Source of the DNA: Arthrobacter terrae
GTDB lineage: Bacteria; Actinomycetota; Actinomycetes; Actinomycetales; Micrococcaceae
Assembly (NCBI RefSeq): GCF_015708085.1
Contig: NZ_JADNYM010000022.1
Location: 29,378 to 93,377, forward strand
Length of the DNA stretch: 64,000 nt
Reading direction: 5' to 3'
Shown here: positions 33,990 through 43,082 of the stretch, piece after piece
Layout of the letters: every line of letters begins with the position of its first letter
How positions within the stretch are numbered: position 1 is the stretch's first letter
The notes under the pieces: model-generated
What the model was told of the DNA's origin: nothing
Databases searched by the model: none
What the model saw: only the letters and a program-made list of their open reading frames with translations
Made by a program: the position numbers and the translations under genes

Positions 33990-35339
33990 GTGACACCCCC
34001 CTGCGCGCAAGCCGGCGCTTCCACCCTGACAGCTCCGATTAACCTACTTGCCTCCCGGCCGCCCTGGCGCCAGACCTTCTCCTCGCTGAAGGTGCGCAAC
34101 TTCCGGCTCTTCGCCACCGCCCACATGGTCGCCGTGATCGCACTGTGGATGCAGCGCATCGCGCAGGACTGGCTGGTGCTCCAACTCTCCGGCAGTGTGA
34201 CCGCCGTCGGCATCACCGTGGCGATGCAATTCGCCCCGACCCTGCTGCTGATGCCACTGGGCGGCATGATCGCGGACCGCTACTCCAAGCGGATGATCCT
34301 GATGATCAGCCAGGGTGCCGCCGGCATTTTAGCCTTGGCCATGGCCGTCCTTGCACTGACCGGCAGCATCCAGGTCTGGCATATCTACGGCATTGCATTC
34401 ATGCTGGGACTGGTCACCGTGGTGGATCAGCCGGCGCGCCAGGTATTTGTCAATGAACTGGTTGGCCCGGCCCAACTGCGCAATGCCATCAGTGTCAACT
34501 CATCGCTGTTCCAAATAGGCGCCATGATTGGCCCTGCCATCAGCGGAGTCCTGATTAGTGCCGTCGGCGGCGGCTGGGCTTTCGCGGTAAACGCCGCAGC
34601 GTGCGTGTTCACCGTTGTGATGCTTTCCTGCCTGCGCCCCGCGGACCTGCTTAAGTCAGCGCCGGCGCCCAGATCAAGGGGCCAGCTGCGGGAGGGCCTG
34701 GACTATGCCCTGGCCAAGCCCACCATTTTCTGGCCCGCGCTGATGGCCGGTTTCATTGCGGTCTTCGCGATGAGCCTGCCGGTGTTGATGGCGGCCTATG
34801 CCAACAATGTCTTTGACTCCGGGGCCGGCGGATACGGGCTGCTCAATACGCTGGTGGCGGTTGGCGCGCTCGCCGGAGCTATGGCCTCCACCCGGCGCCC
34901 CGTGCTGCGGCTGCGGACCGTCGTAGGGTCCGCGGGGACCTACGGCGTGCTGCTGGTGGTTGCCGCCGCCGCTCCCGGCATGTGGATCTTCTGCGCCGTG
35001 ATGGTTTTCGCCGGTTTTGCCTCGCTGACCTTTTTGACCAGCTCGAATCAGCTCGTGCAGATTTCCACGAATGTGCGGATCCGCGGCCGCGTAATGAGCC
35101 TGTACATCATGGTGTTGATGGGCGGTCAGGCAATCGGCGGCCCGCTGATCGGTGCCCTGGCTGAACACCTGGGTCCGCAGTGGGCCACCGTGATTGCCGG
35201 CATCGTTCCGGCCGCGGCGGCCGCCGTGATCGCCGTCGTCCTGGCCCGGCGCGGACAGCTGACCCTGAAGGTCAGCAGGAAAAGCCGACGGCACCCGCTG
35301 CTGATCGTCAGGCGTCAGGAAGCGGCTGCATCCGCCTGA
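33990..35339 (+). CDS. MFS transporter (EntS/MFS_3-like exporter)
   Basis: The 449-residue protein has about 12 hydrophobic helices. It opens SLKVRNFRLFATAHMVAVIA and has the MFS motif GGMIADRYSKRMILMISQG after the second helix. A 12-TM layout with QPARQVFVNELVGPAQLRNA in the loop is typical of MFS_3/EntS-type exporters. Start is GTG 33990. It is divergent from the LysR gene and overlaps the next gene tail to tail by 25 bp. The substrate is unknown; drug or siderophore export is possible. Confidence 0.87.
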   Translation: MTPPCAQAGASTLTAPINLLASRPPWRQTFSSLKVRNFRLFATAHMVAVIALWMQRIAQDWLVLQLSGSVTAVGITVAMQFAPTLLLMPLGGMIADRYSKRMILMISQGAAGILALAMAVLALTGSIQVWHIYGIAFMLGLVTVVDQPARQVFVNELVGPAQLRNAISVNSSLFQIGAMIGPAISGVLISAVGGGWAFAVNAAACVFTVVMLSCLRPADLLKSAPAPRSRGQLREGLDYALAKPTIFWPALMAGFIAVFAMSLPVLMAAYANNVFDSGAGGYGLLNTLVAVGALAGAMASTRRPVLRLRTVVGSAGTYGVLLVVAAAAPGMWIFCAVMVFAGFASLTFLTSSNQLVQISTNVRIRGRVMSLYIMVLMGGQAIGGPLIGALAEHLGPQWATVIAGIVPAAAAAVIAVVLARRGQLTLKVSRKSRRHPLLIVRRQEAAASA

Positions 35340-36481
35340 GTCGGGTGCGGATAACCGGAAGAACGCTGCTGGAACCTGAGCGCATCTTCATTGAGGATGT
35401 GACCGTCCTGGATTTCCACGGCGCGGCGAATAGTCTCATTCCCTGCCCAAGCCTTGGGGCCGGCCAGTACGGTCTCAAGGAACGGCAGCAGGGCCTCGCT
35501 GATTTCCCAGGTCGCGGAATTCCACAAGTATGACGGGCTATGGTCCACGGCGTAGTAGCCGATGTGGTCGCCCACCTCAAACATCGGTTCGGTAAACGTC
35601 GTCGACCGCGCCCAGCTGAAGCCCATACCCTCGTCGCAGGAAACATCGATAATCAGGCTGCCGGGACGGAAAGCACTCAGATCCTCCGTCCGCAGGTACA
35701 TCAGCGGCGCGTTCGGGTCCTGCAGCGTGCAGTTGACCACGATGTCACTGGCCGCGAGGAAGGGCGCCAGCGGCACCCTGCCCTCGTCCGTCATGACGTG
35801 GCTGAAATCGGCTTCGTCCTGGTCGAACCTGACGATCTGGGCCGAATGAATGGGTGATCCAACGGCGGCCACCTCACGGCTGGTCAATACCTGCACGTCA
35901 TGAATTCCGTGCGCGTTCAGAGCGGTGATGGCGCCGCGTGCGGTGGCCCCGAAACCGATGACGACGGCGCTCAGCCGGCGGCCGTAGTCACCCGTGGAGC
36001 CGGTCAGTGCCAGCGCGTGCAGAACAGAGCAGTATCCCGCGAGCTCGTTGTTCTTGTGGAAAACATGCAGGCTGAACCCGCCGTCGCTGGCCCAGTGATT
36101 CATCGCTTCGAATGCGATCAGCGTCAGGCGCTTGTCGATCGCGAGCTGGGTGATGGCACGGTCCTGGACTACGTGCGGCCAGCCCCACAGAATCTGGCCG
36201 TCGCGCAATTCAGCCAGATCCGCCGGCTGTGGCTTGGGCAGCAGAATCACGTCCGCGGCGGCGATCAGCTCTTTCCGGGACGTGATGCGGCCAACCAACG
36301 GCTCCAGCTGCGCGTCGGAAAACCCGAACGGCTCGCCGTAGCCGTGTTCCAAAATAATATTCCGGGCGGTTCCGGCGAGGATGCGCTCCAGGTGCAGCGG
36401 ATGGATCGGCAGGCGGCGTTCATCGGGCTTGCGCGATGTCGCCAAAACACCAAGGGTCATTGCCGTCATTGGCTGCGTCAC
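35315..36481 (-). CDS. N5-(carboxyethyl)ornithine synthase-like / alanine-dehydrogenase-family protein
   Basis: The 388-residue protein opens LGVLATSRKPDERRLPIHPL, the substrate-binding start of the alanine dehydrogenase family. It has a NAD-binding Rossmann stretch (LSAVVIGFGATARGAITALN). The segment HKNNELAGYCSVLHAL resembles carboxyethylornithine synthase, which reductively couples pyruvate to ornithine. GTG 36481 overlaps the stop of a 44-residue gene (GTGA); ATG 36469 is an alternative. It belongs to the ceo/AlaDH group, but the true substrate is unproven. Confidence 0.75.
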   Translation of the reverse strand: MTQPMTAMTLGVLATSRKPDERRLPIHPLHLERILAGTARNIILEHGYGEPFGFSDAQLEPLVGRITSRKELIAAADVILLPKPQPADLAELRDGQILWGWPHVVQDRAITQLAIDKRLTLIAFEAMNHWASDGGFSLHVFHKNNELAGYCSVLHALALTGSTGDYGRRLSAVVIGFGATARGAITALNAHGIHDVQVLTSREVAAVGSPIHSAQIVRFDQDEADFSHVMTDEGRVPLAPFLAASDIVVNCTLQDPNAPLMYLRTEDLSAFRPGSLIIDVSCDEGMGFSWARSTTFTEPMFEVGDHIGYYAVDHSPSYLWNSATWEISEALLPFLETVLAGPKAWAGNETIRRAVEIQDGHILNEDALRFQQRSSGYPHPTQADAAAS

Positions 36482-36612
36482 TTCTTTTTCGCAGCTGCAG
36501 CTTTATCCACCGAGGTTGTGGTGGCTGCGCCGGCCCGCTTCTGGGCCCGCTTTTCCTTAATGGACATGCCGGGATTCTTCCCTGCGGATTTTCCTGCGGT
36601 CTTCTCGGCCAT
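36478..36612 (-). CDS. 44-residue basic Lys/Ala-rich protein
   Basis: ATG 36612 is preceded by TAGGAG. The product opens AEKTAGKSAGKNPGMSIKEK and ends DKAAAAKKK. It is highly basic and probably unstructured, like small nucleic-acid-binding or ribosome-associated proteins. Its TGA overlaps the GTG of the carboxyethylornithine-synthase-like gene (GTGA), so the two are co-translated. I do not recognise a named family. Confidence 0.65.
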   Translation of the reverse strand: MAEKTAGKSAGKNPGMSIKEKRAQKRAGAATTTSVDKAAAAKKK

Positions 36613-36899
36613 GATCACTCCTAAGGGGGAACCGGAATGGCTCCGTGTGACTGACCATACACGCTAATTGTGTGGAGTCCCTGACCGCCGGTGGGCAGAT
36701 GCCTGCTCCTTCATCGTCCGTCGTCGGCGGTGAGCGCTGCCGCCAGCCCGGTCCTCGGCAGGCCGGGCAGCAGCAGATAACGGATGTGAGCAAGGGCACG
36801 GGGATGTGTCTGGTCACACCGGCGGCGCGCCTGAGCAGGGCCCACACCGCTGCGGAGCTGTGCCGGCCCCTACGTCATCGCACCCTGACCCTTTAGGAT

Positions 36900-37316
36900 C
36901 TAACCCTTCGGCGCAAAGAGCTCCAAGGCGATGTTGTCCGGGTCCCGAAATTCGAGGATATAGCCCGCTCCGATGTCTTTAACCTCTTCATGGGAGACGC
37001 CGAGCTGATCGAGTTGTGTCAGCGCGGCATCCAAGTCGTCCCGCGAGGCGACAGCAAAGCTCACATGGTCCAAGCCCACTCGATCTTCATCGAACGTGTC
37101 CTTGCCGACTGGCCGCAGCCCGAACAGGGAATCGCCGAGCTGGTAGACCAGGCCGCCGAAGAGCCAACTGAATTGTTCCCGGGTGGCTTCATCTGCATTG
37201 GGCGGAACCTCGAATGCAACCGGCAGGCCGAAGAGCGCATCGTAGAAGGCGCGTGAACGCTCTAGATTTGTCACAGTCAAACGCATATGGGCAAAGGCGC
37301 GTGTAGGAATCGACAT
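36900..37316 (-). CDS. VOC-family (glyoxalase/dioxygenase-like) protein
   Basis: From ATG 37316 the product is 138 residues with the paired beta-alpha-beta-beta-beta modules of the VOC fold. It opens AFAHMRLTVTNLERSRAFYD and later has VGLDHVSFAVASRDDLDAAL and ILEFRDPDNIALELFAP. Likely metal ligands are the His of the first strand (AHMRL), the His of LDHVSF and the Glu of ALELF. It is probably a metal-dependent lyase, dioxygenase or resistance protein; the reaction is not known. The frame extends to 37352 but without a better start. Confidence 0.85.
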   Translation of the reverse strand: MSIPTRAFAHMRLTVTNLERSRAFYDALFGLPVAFEVPPNADEATREQFSWLFGGLVYQLGDSLFGLRPVGKDTFDEDRVGLDHVSFAVASRDDLDAALTQLDQLGVSHEEVKDIGAGYILEFRDPDNIALELFAPKG

Positions 37317-37407
37317 ATTTGCGATGTTGTCACGCTTAGACGGCTCAGGCAAGGGTCGGACAGGACTGGGCTAAAGTGCCCGCGGACGGGGCCGGTTTGA
37401 CCGTCAG

Positions 37408-37481
37408 TGGAGCGGGCGACGGGAATCGGACCCGCGTATCAAGCTTGGGAAGCTAGCGCTCTACCATTGAGCTACGCCCGC
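37408..37481 (-). tRNA. tRNA-Gly (anticodon CCC), 3' CCA encoded
   Basis: The reverse strand folds into a cloverleaf: acceptor GCGGGCG/CGCCCGC, D-arm GCTC/GAGC, anticodon loop TTCCCAA with CCC at 37447-37449, and T-stem GCGGG/CCCGT. The discriminator T and CCA follow. Two oddities are a T-T mismatch in the anticodon stem (second pair) and TCC in place of TTC at the start of the T loop. Confidence 0.93.
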
Positions 37482-37671
37482 AGTGGAGGTGTATCCCTCC
37501 AACAGCAAAGACCACATTACCTCATTCCGCGGCACGCTTTGCGCAGAGCGTGTTCGCCCGGCTGATGCTCGGAAATGGCCGACTCTGATCCGCCCCAGCT
37601 GCGCGACGTCTTCCCGGACCCTAGCCGGGGGAGGCCGGCGGCAGCGGGTACCGCCGCTGTTTGGGGAGAAC

Positions 37672-37706
37672 GACGACGACGGCGCAGCCGGGGCGCCGTC
37701 GTCGTC
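37672..37706 (-). terminator. Strong hairpin after the antiporter gene
   Basis: GACGACGACGGCGC and GCGCCGTCGTCGTC are perfect 14-bp arms with a 7-nt loop. It lies 6 bp beyond the stop of the leftward antiporter gene and between it and the tRNA. Confidence 0.8.
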
Positions 37707-37711
37707 CTCCG

Positions 37712-38947
37712 TCAGAGTTCGGGGCCGGCGGGCGGTGCAGAATCCGGCGTGAAATCCCGTGCAGGGCGTGGGGTGGCTGTCGGGACGGACCCGCCCTGGA
37801 ACAGGATGACCAGCGGCTCCACGTAACGTGCGGCGACGGGGCCGAAGACGGCCATGATGAGCACATAAGTCGTGGCCAGCGCGGCCAATTCGTTGGGAAC
37901 GCTGCCGGCGGCGACCGCCAGACCGGCGATAACGATGGAGAACTCTCCGCGGGCAATGAGGGCGGCACCTGCCCGGGCCCGGCCCAAGCGGCCGATGCCC
38001 TGCCTGCTGGCAGCCCACCAACCGGTGCCGATCTTCGTCACCGATGTCACGAAGGCCAGCAGCAGGGCAAAACCGAGCACCGGTGGTATGGATGCGGGAT
38101 TCGTATTCAGGCCGAAGACCACGAAGAACATGGCCGCGAACAGGTCCCGCAGGGGTTCCAGTACGCGCGTTGCGTTGTTCGCGGTGGCGCCGGAAATGGC
38201 AATGCCAAGCAGGAACGCACCGACCGCGGCGGAGACCTGCATGGCGGAGGCCAACCCGGCGATCAGCAGGGCCGCGCCGAGCAGCTTGAGCAGGAAGGTC
38301 TCCCGGTCGGGGCTGTCGATAATGGCCGAAACAACGTGACCAAATCTCAACGCCAGCACCAGCACCACCGTCACCGCGGCCAGAGCGATACCCACCGCGG
38401 TCATGCCACCGGCGATGGAAACGCCGGAGAGCACGGCGGTCAGGACCGGGAGATAGGCAGCCATGGCAAGGTCTTCGATCACCAGGATGGACAAAATCAC
38501 CGGGGTCTCCCGGTTGCCGAGTCGGCCAAGATCGCCAAGGACCTTGGCGATGATTCCGGAGGAGGAAATGTAGGTGATGCCTGCCATAACCAGTGCACCC
38601 ACCGGACCCCAGCCCAACAGGAGGGCAACAGCTGCGCCGGGGGCCATGTTCAGCACCAAGTCCACCACGCCTGGCAGCCAGGATTGCTTGAGCCCGGTCA
38701 CCAGCTCCTTGGCCGTGTATTCCAATCCCAGCATCAATAGCAGCAGGACCACGCCGATCTCGCTGGCTATGTGGCCGAAGTCTTCAATGCCGCCGAAATC
38801 GATCAAACCGCCGTGTCCGAACGCCAGCCCACCGAGCAGGTAAAGGGGTACCGGGGACATGCCGATCATCCCGGCAAGTCTGCCTAGGACGCCGAGTCCG
38901 AAAAAGACAATGCCGAGCTGGATGAGCGAGAGGGTGGTGTCATTCAC
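37712..38947 (-). CDS. CPA2-type cation/proton antiporter (KhtU-like)
   Basis: The 411-residue membrane protein has about 12 helices. CPA2 motifs include SEIGVVLLLLMLGLEYTAKE, AGITYISSSGIIAKVLGDLG and the RGEFSIVIAGLAVA helix typical of Kef/KhtU proteins. It probably expels K+ (or NH4+) in exchange for H+. Its partner, the KhtT-like regulator, lies 18 bp upstream in the same operon. The C-terminal tail is Pro/Ala-rich and lacks a fused TrkA domain. Confidence 0.9.
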   Translation of the reverse strand: MNDTTLSLIQLGIVFFGLGVLGRLAGMIGMSPVPLYLLGGLAFGHGGLIDFGGIEDFGHIASEIGVVLLLLMLGLEYTAKELVTGLKQSWLPGVVDLVLNMAPGAAVALLLGWGPVGALVMAGITYISSSGIIAKVLGDLGRLGNRETPVILSILVIEDLAMAAYLPVLTAVLSGVSIAGGMTAVGIALAAVTVVLVLALRFGHVVSAIIDSPDRETFLLKLLGAALLIAGLASAMQVSAAVGAFLLGIAISGATANNATRVLEPLRDLFAAMFFVVFGLNTNPASIPPVLGFALLLAFVTSVTKIGTGWWAASRQGIGRLGRARAGAALIARGEFSIVIAGLAVAAGSVPNELAALATTYVLIMAVFGPVAARYVEPLVILFQGGSVPTATPRPARDFTPDSAPPAGPEL

Positions 38948-38965
38948 AGGGTAATGCCACGCCTC

Positions 38966-39448
38966 CTAAATGGACTGCAGGATTTCAGCCGCCGCTGCCA
39001 AGCCGGAATCGGTGCCGACAATGACGATTACATCCCCGGACAGCATGACCTGATCCGGCCGTGGCGAAGCGAGGACGCTGCCTTCCCGGAGAATCGCGAC
39101 AACAGAGGTGCCGGTCAGGGTCCGCATCTGTGTTTCGCCAAGAGTGCGGCCGGCAAAGCGGGCACTTTCATGCATCAGGAACTGCTGGGTGCTGACTCCG
39201 GGGAGATCCTTCTGCTCCGCGGACAGTTGGGCAATGAGTTTGGTGCCGCCCAACAGTCCGCCGAGGGCCGCCGACTCGTCCGCACTTAACGGGATCGACA
39301 CGGCGCAGGCGTCCGGATCATCGAGCCGGGAGACGATAAGTTCTGTATGGCCGTCGCGGTGTGTGACGACGCCAACGCGGCGGCCGGTCCTCAGCGTGAG
39401 TTCCCGGCGGACGCCGATCCCCGGCAGCGGGGTTTCTAGAATGTTCAT
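38966..39448 (-). CDS. KhtT-like TrkA-C domain regulatory subunit
   Basis: The 160-residue protein ends in a TrkA-C (RCK_C) domain, about 75-158. It contains SARFAGRTLGETQMRTLTGT then VVAILREGSVLASPRPDQVM and LSGDVIVIVGTDSGL. In KhtT this domain binds nucleotides such as c-di-AMP and gates KhtU. The N-terminal part (LPGIGVRRELTLRTGRRVGV) fits KhtT. It precedes the antiporter gene and is divergent from tryptophan dioxygenase. Confidence 0.88.
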   Translation of the reverse strand: MNILETPLPGIGVRRELTLRTGRRVGVVTHRDGHTELIVSRLDDPDACAVSIPLSADESAALGGLLGGTKLIAQLSAEQKDLPGVSTQQFLMHESARFAGRTLGETQMRTLTGTSVVAILREGSVLASPRPDQVMLSGDVIVIVGTDSGLAAAAEILQSI

Positions 39449-39492
39449 GGAACTACCTTAGCCGTGCGTTCAGCGCTGGCGTAGGCTCCAAT

Positions 39493-40389
39493 ATGGCGAT
39501 GGCGAACCTATTCAAAGGACTGGCAGTGGCGGTTAAGAAGAACACGCGGAAGATCGAAGCCGGCATCGAGACGGACTTCGGGGACAAGATGAGCTACAGC
39601 TCCTACCTGGCGCTCGATGACCTGCTCTCCGCGCAGCACCCGGTCAGCCGGCCTGTGCACCACGACGAGATGCTTTTCATCATCCAGCATCAGACCTCCG
39701 AGCTCTGGCTAAAGCTGGTGCTGCACGAGATGCGGGCTGTGCGGAAGGCGCTGATGGTCGATGATCTGAGAACGGCGATGAAGGGGATCGCGCGGATTAA
39801 GCACATTCAGCGCAGCCTGACCGAGCAATGGTCGGTGCTGGCCACATTGACGCCCTCGGAATATGCCCAGTTCCGCGGTGACCTTGGCTCTGCGTCCGGT
39901 TTCCAGTCCGCCCAGTACCGGGCGGTGGAGTTTTTGCTCGGCAATAAGAACGCGGGAATGCTCAAGGTATTTTCCTCGGATCCCGCCGCTCATGCGGTGC
40001 TTGAAGAGCTGCTGGGCCAGAGCAGCGTCTATGACGAATTCATCCGGCTGCTGGATCGGCGCGGATTCCAGGTTCCGACCCAGTTGCTGAACCGTGACTT
40101 CAGCAAGGCGCACGTCTTCAACGATGAACTGGTGCAGCTGTACCGGGTGATCTATGAGAACCCGTCGGAGCATTGGGACTTATACGAGGCGTGCGAGGAG
40201 CTGGTGGATTTGGAGGACAACTTCCAGCTGTGGCGTTTTCGGCACATGAAGACCGTGCTGCGCACCATTGGAATGAAGACCGGCACGGGTGGTTCTTCCG
40301 GTGTCGATTTCCTGCAGCGCGCCCTGGCATTGACGTTTTTCCCCGAGCTTTACGCCGTACGCACCGAAATCGGTGCGGTCACGCCGTAG
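39493..40389 (+). CDS. kynA: Tryptophan 2,3-dioxygenase
   Basis: The 298-residue enzyme catalyses the first step of tryptophan breakdown, opening the indole ring to N-formylkynurenine with a haem iron. Hallmarks are HHDEMLFIIQHQTSELWLKL, SGFQSAQYRAVEFLLGNKNA and the C-terminal FRHMKTVLRTIGMKTGTGGS, which carries the haem-ligand His and the substrate loop. Starts at ATG 39493 or 39499. No kynureninase or formamidase gene is in the window, so the rest of the pathway must be elsewhere. Confidence 0.95.
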   Translation: MAMANLFKGLAVAVKKNTRKIEAGIETDFGDKMSYSSYLALDDLLSAQHPVSRPVHHDEMLFIIQHQTSELWLKLVLHEMRAVRKALMVDDLRTAMKGIARIKHIQRSLTEQWSVLATLTPSEYAQFRGDLGSASGFQSAQYRAVEFLLGNKNAGMLKVFSSDPAAHAVLEELLGQSSVYDEFIRLLDRRGFQVPTQLLNRDFSKAHVFNDELVQLYRVIYENPSEHWDLYEACEELVDLEDNFQLWRFRHMKTVLRTIGMKTGTGGSSGVDFLQRALALTFFPELYAVRTEIGAVTP

Positions 40390-40432
40390 CGCCCAATCGT
40401 CTGATGCGGCCAAGGCGATGCGCTAGTTTTAG

Positions 40433-41011
40433 ATGGTGCTCATCTCAGACCGTGATATTCGTGCCGAAATTGACGCCAAGCGCATTGCCTTGGAACCCTA
40501 CGATCCCGCCATGGTGCAGCCGTCGAGCATTGACGTGCGCATTGACCGGTTGTTCCGGCTGTTCGACAACCATAAATATGCGCACATTGATCCGGCCGTG
40601 GATCAGCCCGATCTGACGCGCCTGGTGGAGGTCGCACCGGACGAACCTTTCATTTTGCACCCTGGTGAGTTTGTGCTCGGCTCGACGTATGAGGCTGTGA
40701 CCTTGCCTGATGACATTGCGGCCAGGCTGGAGGGGAAATCCTCGCTGGGACGGCTGGGGCTGCTGACGCACTCCACCGCCGGATTCATCGATCCAGGGTT
40801 CTCCGGGCACGTGACGCTCGAGCTGTCCAATGTTGCAACCCTGCCGATCAAGCTCTGGCCGGGAATGAAGATCGGGCAGCTGTGCTTCTTCCGGCTGACC
40901 TCAGCTGCGGAGCACCCCTACGGCACGGGCGGGTACGGCAATCGGTACCAGGGTCAGCGCGGCCCCACCGCGTCCCGATCCTTCCAGAACTTCCACATCA
41001 CCGCCATCTGA
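40433..41011 (+). CDS. dcd: dCTP deaminase (possibly bifunctional, dUMP-forming)
   Basis: The 192-residue protein opens [20 protein letters not shown] and has [40 protein letters not shown] and the catalytic-Glu segment [12 protein letters not shown]. The length and C-terminus ([15 protein letters not shown]) match actinobacterial Dcd, where related enzymes also remove pyrophosphate to give dUMP. ATG 40433 or GTG 40436 could be the start. It supplies deoxyuridylate for thymidylate synthesis. Confidence 0.94.
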   Translation: MVLISDRDIRAEIDAKRIALEPYDPAMVQPSSIDVRIDRLFRLFDNHKYAHIDPAVDQPDLTRLVEVAPDEPFILHPGEFVLGSTYEAVTLPDDIAARLEGKSSLGRLGLLTHSTAGFIDPGFSGHVTLELSNVATLPIKLWPGMKIGQLCFFRLTSAAEHPYGTGGYGNRYQGQRGPTASRSFQNFHITAI

Positions 41012-41027
41012 CCAACTCGCTCAAGGG

Positions 41028-42365
41028 TCAGGCCGTGGCGTGCGCGGATTCGTTGCGGGCGGGGGCTTTCACCGGCAGCAGCATCAGCAGACCGGCCAGC
41101 AGCACGATCAGGATACCGATAATGCCCCAGCGCTGTGCGCCGAACCAGACGATAAAGAGTCCGAAGAGCATCGGCGCCAGAAAAGACACCGCCCGTCCGG
41201 TAGTGGCATAGAGTCCGAAAAGTTCCCCCTCGTGCCCCTCGGGTGCGAGTCTGCCGATGAAGGTGCGCGCGGAGGACTGCGCCGGACCAACGAACAGGCA
41301 TAGGAGCAGGCCGAAGATCCAGAACGCCGTCTTCCCTTCTGCGAAAAGCAGCACGGTCCCGGAGACCAGCAATCCGCCAAGCGAGATGACGATCACAGTC
41401 TTCGGGCCTAGCCGATCGTCAAGGACGCCGGCGGAAATGGACCCGACGGCGGCAACAACGTTGCCCGCAATGGCGAAAATCAGCACGTCACCCTTGGCGA
41501 AGCCGAAGCTACCCACCGCGATCACGGCCCCGAAGGTGAAAATGGCGGCCAACCCGTCCCGGAAGATGGCACTGCTCATCAGGAAGTACAGTGTGTGCCG
41601 CTGGGTCTGCCAGAGCCGGGCAATTGTCCGGAAGAGATCCGCGTATGAGCGCAGGAAGCCTACCTTGGGTTCCGCCGGATCCGCCTTGGCCTCCGGGACG
41701 GCCAGCAGCACGGGGATGGAGAAGATGATGATCCATGCCGCTGAGAACAACGCCACCACCCGGTACGTCATGCCGTCCTGGTCCGTAATGCCGAATGGGC
41801 CCACCTTCGGGGCAATCAGGCCGTAGTAGACGATCAGCAGCGCCACGATGCCGCCCAAGTACCCCGCTGACCAGCCAAATCCGCTGATCCGTCCGATGGT
41901 GGACCGGGTGGAAATCTGCAGCAGCATGGCGTTGTAGTTCACCGCAGCCAGTTCAGCGAAGACGTGGCCGGCACCAATCGCCAGGCAGCCGAAGAGCAGG
42001 TACGACTCGTGCGGCTGGACAAAAAAGCAGCTGGCGGTGAGCAGTGCGACCAGCAAAGTATTAATTCCAAGCCATAACCGCCGCCGGCCGTTGCGGTCCG
42101 AACGCTGGCCCGCCACCGGGGCAAAGAGGGCAATGGCGACGCCCGAGACGGAGAGGGCAAAGGCCAGGACGGCGGAAGCGTGATCGGCCCCGCCGAAAGC
42201 ATCTCCGGTCAGGTACAGGGCGGTAAAAATGAAGGTGGTCATGACGGCATTGAAGGCCGCAGATCCCCAGTCCCAGGACGCCCAGGCAAGAATCTGGCCC
42301 TTCGTGGCGGGCGCCTTGGCTTCGGCCAGGCCGGAGTAGCCGGCGGCCGGTGTGAGCTCACTCAT
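41028..42365 (-). CDS. UMF1/Atg22-family MFS transporter
   Basis: From ATG 42365 the product is 445 residues with about 12 helices. It opens GQILAWASWDWGSAAFNAVM, a segment typical of the UMF1 family, and has an MFS loop with GQRSDRNGRRRLWLGIN. The family has unclear substrates; fungal Atg22 exports amino acids from vacuoles. It is convergent with dcd, 16 bp apart. ATG 42365 lacks a strong ribosome-binding site, and an upstream start at 42419 is possible. Confidence 0.87.
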   Translation of the reverse strand: MSELTPAAGYSGLAEAKAPATKGQILAWASWDWGSAAFNAVMTTFIFTALYLTGDAFGGADHASAVLAFALSVSGVAIALFAPVAGQRSDRNGRRRLWLGINTLLVALLTASCFFVQPHESYLLFGCLAIGAGHVFAELAAVNYNAMLLQISTRSTIGRISGFGWSAGYLGGIVALLIVYYGLIAPKVGPFGITDQDGMTYRVVALFSAAWIIIFSIPVLLAVPEAKADPAEPKVGFLRSYADLFRTIARLWQTQRHTLYFLMSSAIFRDGLAAIFTFGAVIAVGSFGFAKGDVLIFAIAGNVVAAVGSISAGVLDDRLGPKTVIVISLGGLLVSGTVLLFAEGKTAFWIFGLLLCLFVGPAQSSARTFIGRLAPEGHEGELFGLYATTGRAVSFLAPMLFGLFIVWFGAQRWGIIGILIVLLAGLLMLLPVKAPARNESAHATA

Positions 42366-42372
42366 AGCCAGA

Positions 42373-42694
42373 ATGCTATACGTTCCTGCCGGTACTGCAT
42401 GCATCAACGGATACGCCACCGCCGCAGTGGCAGCAGCATTTCCCGCGTCCTTATTTTTCCGCTGGCTGGGCCGGCACGCGTTCTATTTGCTGGCCGCTGT
42501 TCCCGCCGCCGGCTTCATCTGGTGCTCCTGGCGCATGAGGCGGTATATTCCGGCGCCCGGCCGCAGTTCCAACCGAACTGATCCCATGGGTGCCCGCACT
42601 AAAGCTTGAATTTGCCTTCCGTCTGGATCCACTGGCGTGGGAGATGTCCTCGCTGGTGCGGGAACCTGCTCTGGTTCCCGAATCCGAAGGCTAG
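42373..42694 (+). pseudogene. Remnant of the N-terminus of Na+/H+ antiporter subunit A
   Basis: From ATG 42373 the frame reads MLYVPAGTACINGYATAAVA then RWLGRHAFYLLAAVPAAGFI. After a frame change near 42575 it continues IPWVPALKLEFAFRLDPLAW to a stop at 42694. This order (MLYVLAV, LGR.AFYLL, W.P.L.L.F..R.D.LA) is the first 100 residues of MrpA/MnhA, a protein of about 800-1000 residues. The frameshift and missing remainder show a decayed copy. Nothing of mrpB-G is present. Confidence 0.75.
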
Positions 42695-42951
42695 ACCTCG
42701 TTGGGGCTCTTGTTGATCCGGGCGATGGCCTTCTGCGTGCCGCGGCCGGCGATGACCTGGATAATGGCAGCAACGGCGGAGGAGACCAGAGCGAAGGTCA
42801 GCGCCGAACGCAGGCTGTACTCCAGATTAGTGCCGTCTTTGGGCGGTTTCTTGCCGGTGCTTTTTGCCCACACCATGTCCACCGTTTTATTAGCCAGGAA
42901 ACCCGCGCCAATGCTTACGCCTGTGCCGATCAGCTTCAGCAGAATATTCAT
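42691..42951 (-). CDS. DUF4235 domain-containing membrane protein
   Basis: The 86-residue protein opens LLKLIGTGVSIGAGFLANKT and has a second helix LRSALTFALVSSAVAAIIQV, with a basic linker (KSTGKKPPKDGTNLEY). This matches DUF4235, small actinobacterial integral membrane proteins of unknown role. The last codons overlap the mrpA remnant on the other strand by 4 bp. Confidence 0.88.
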   Translation of the reverse strand: MNILLKLIGTGVSIGAGFLANKTVDMVWAKSTGKKPPKDGTNLEYSLRSALTFALVSSAVAAIIQVIAGRGTQKAIARINKSPNEV

Positions 42952-43082
42952 CTGGCCAGCCTAACCTGAACCGCCGCTTTCCACGAGATAGCCGGGCATA
43001 CCGGCGGCCAAAGACTGCCAGCGGGCGACACATCCACCGCATCGGACGCTTGCCGGTGTAAGCTGGGAACTGCAATTAACAC

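Noticed and set aside
36672..36896. A 74-residue plus-strand frame in the gap before the VOC gene
   Set aside because: Low-complexity content, no ribosome-binding site and no family. The 287-bp gap holds nothing I can name.
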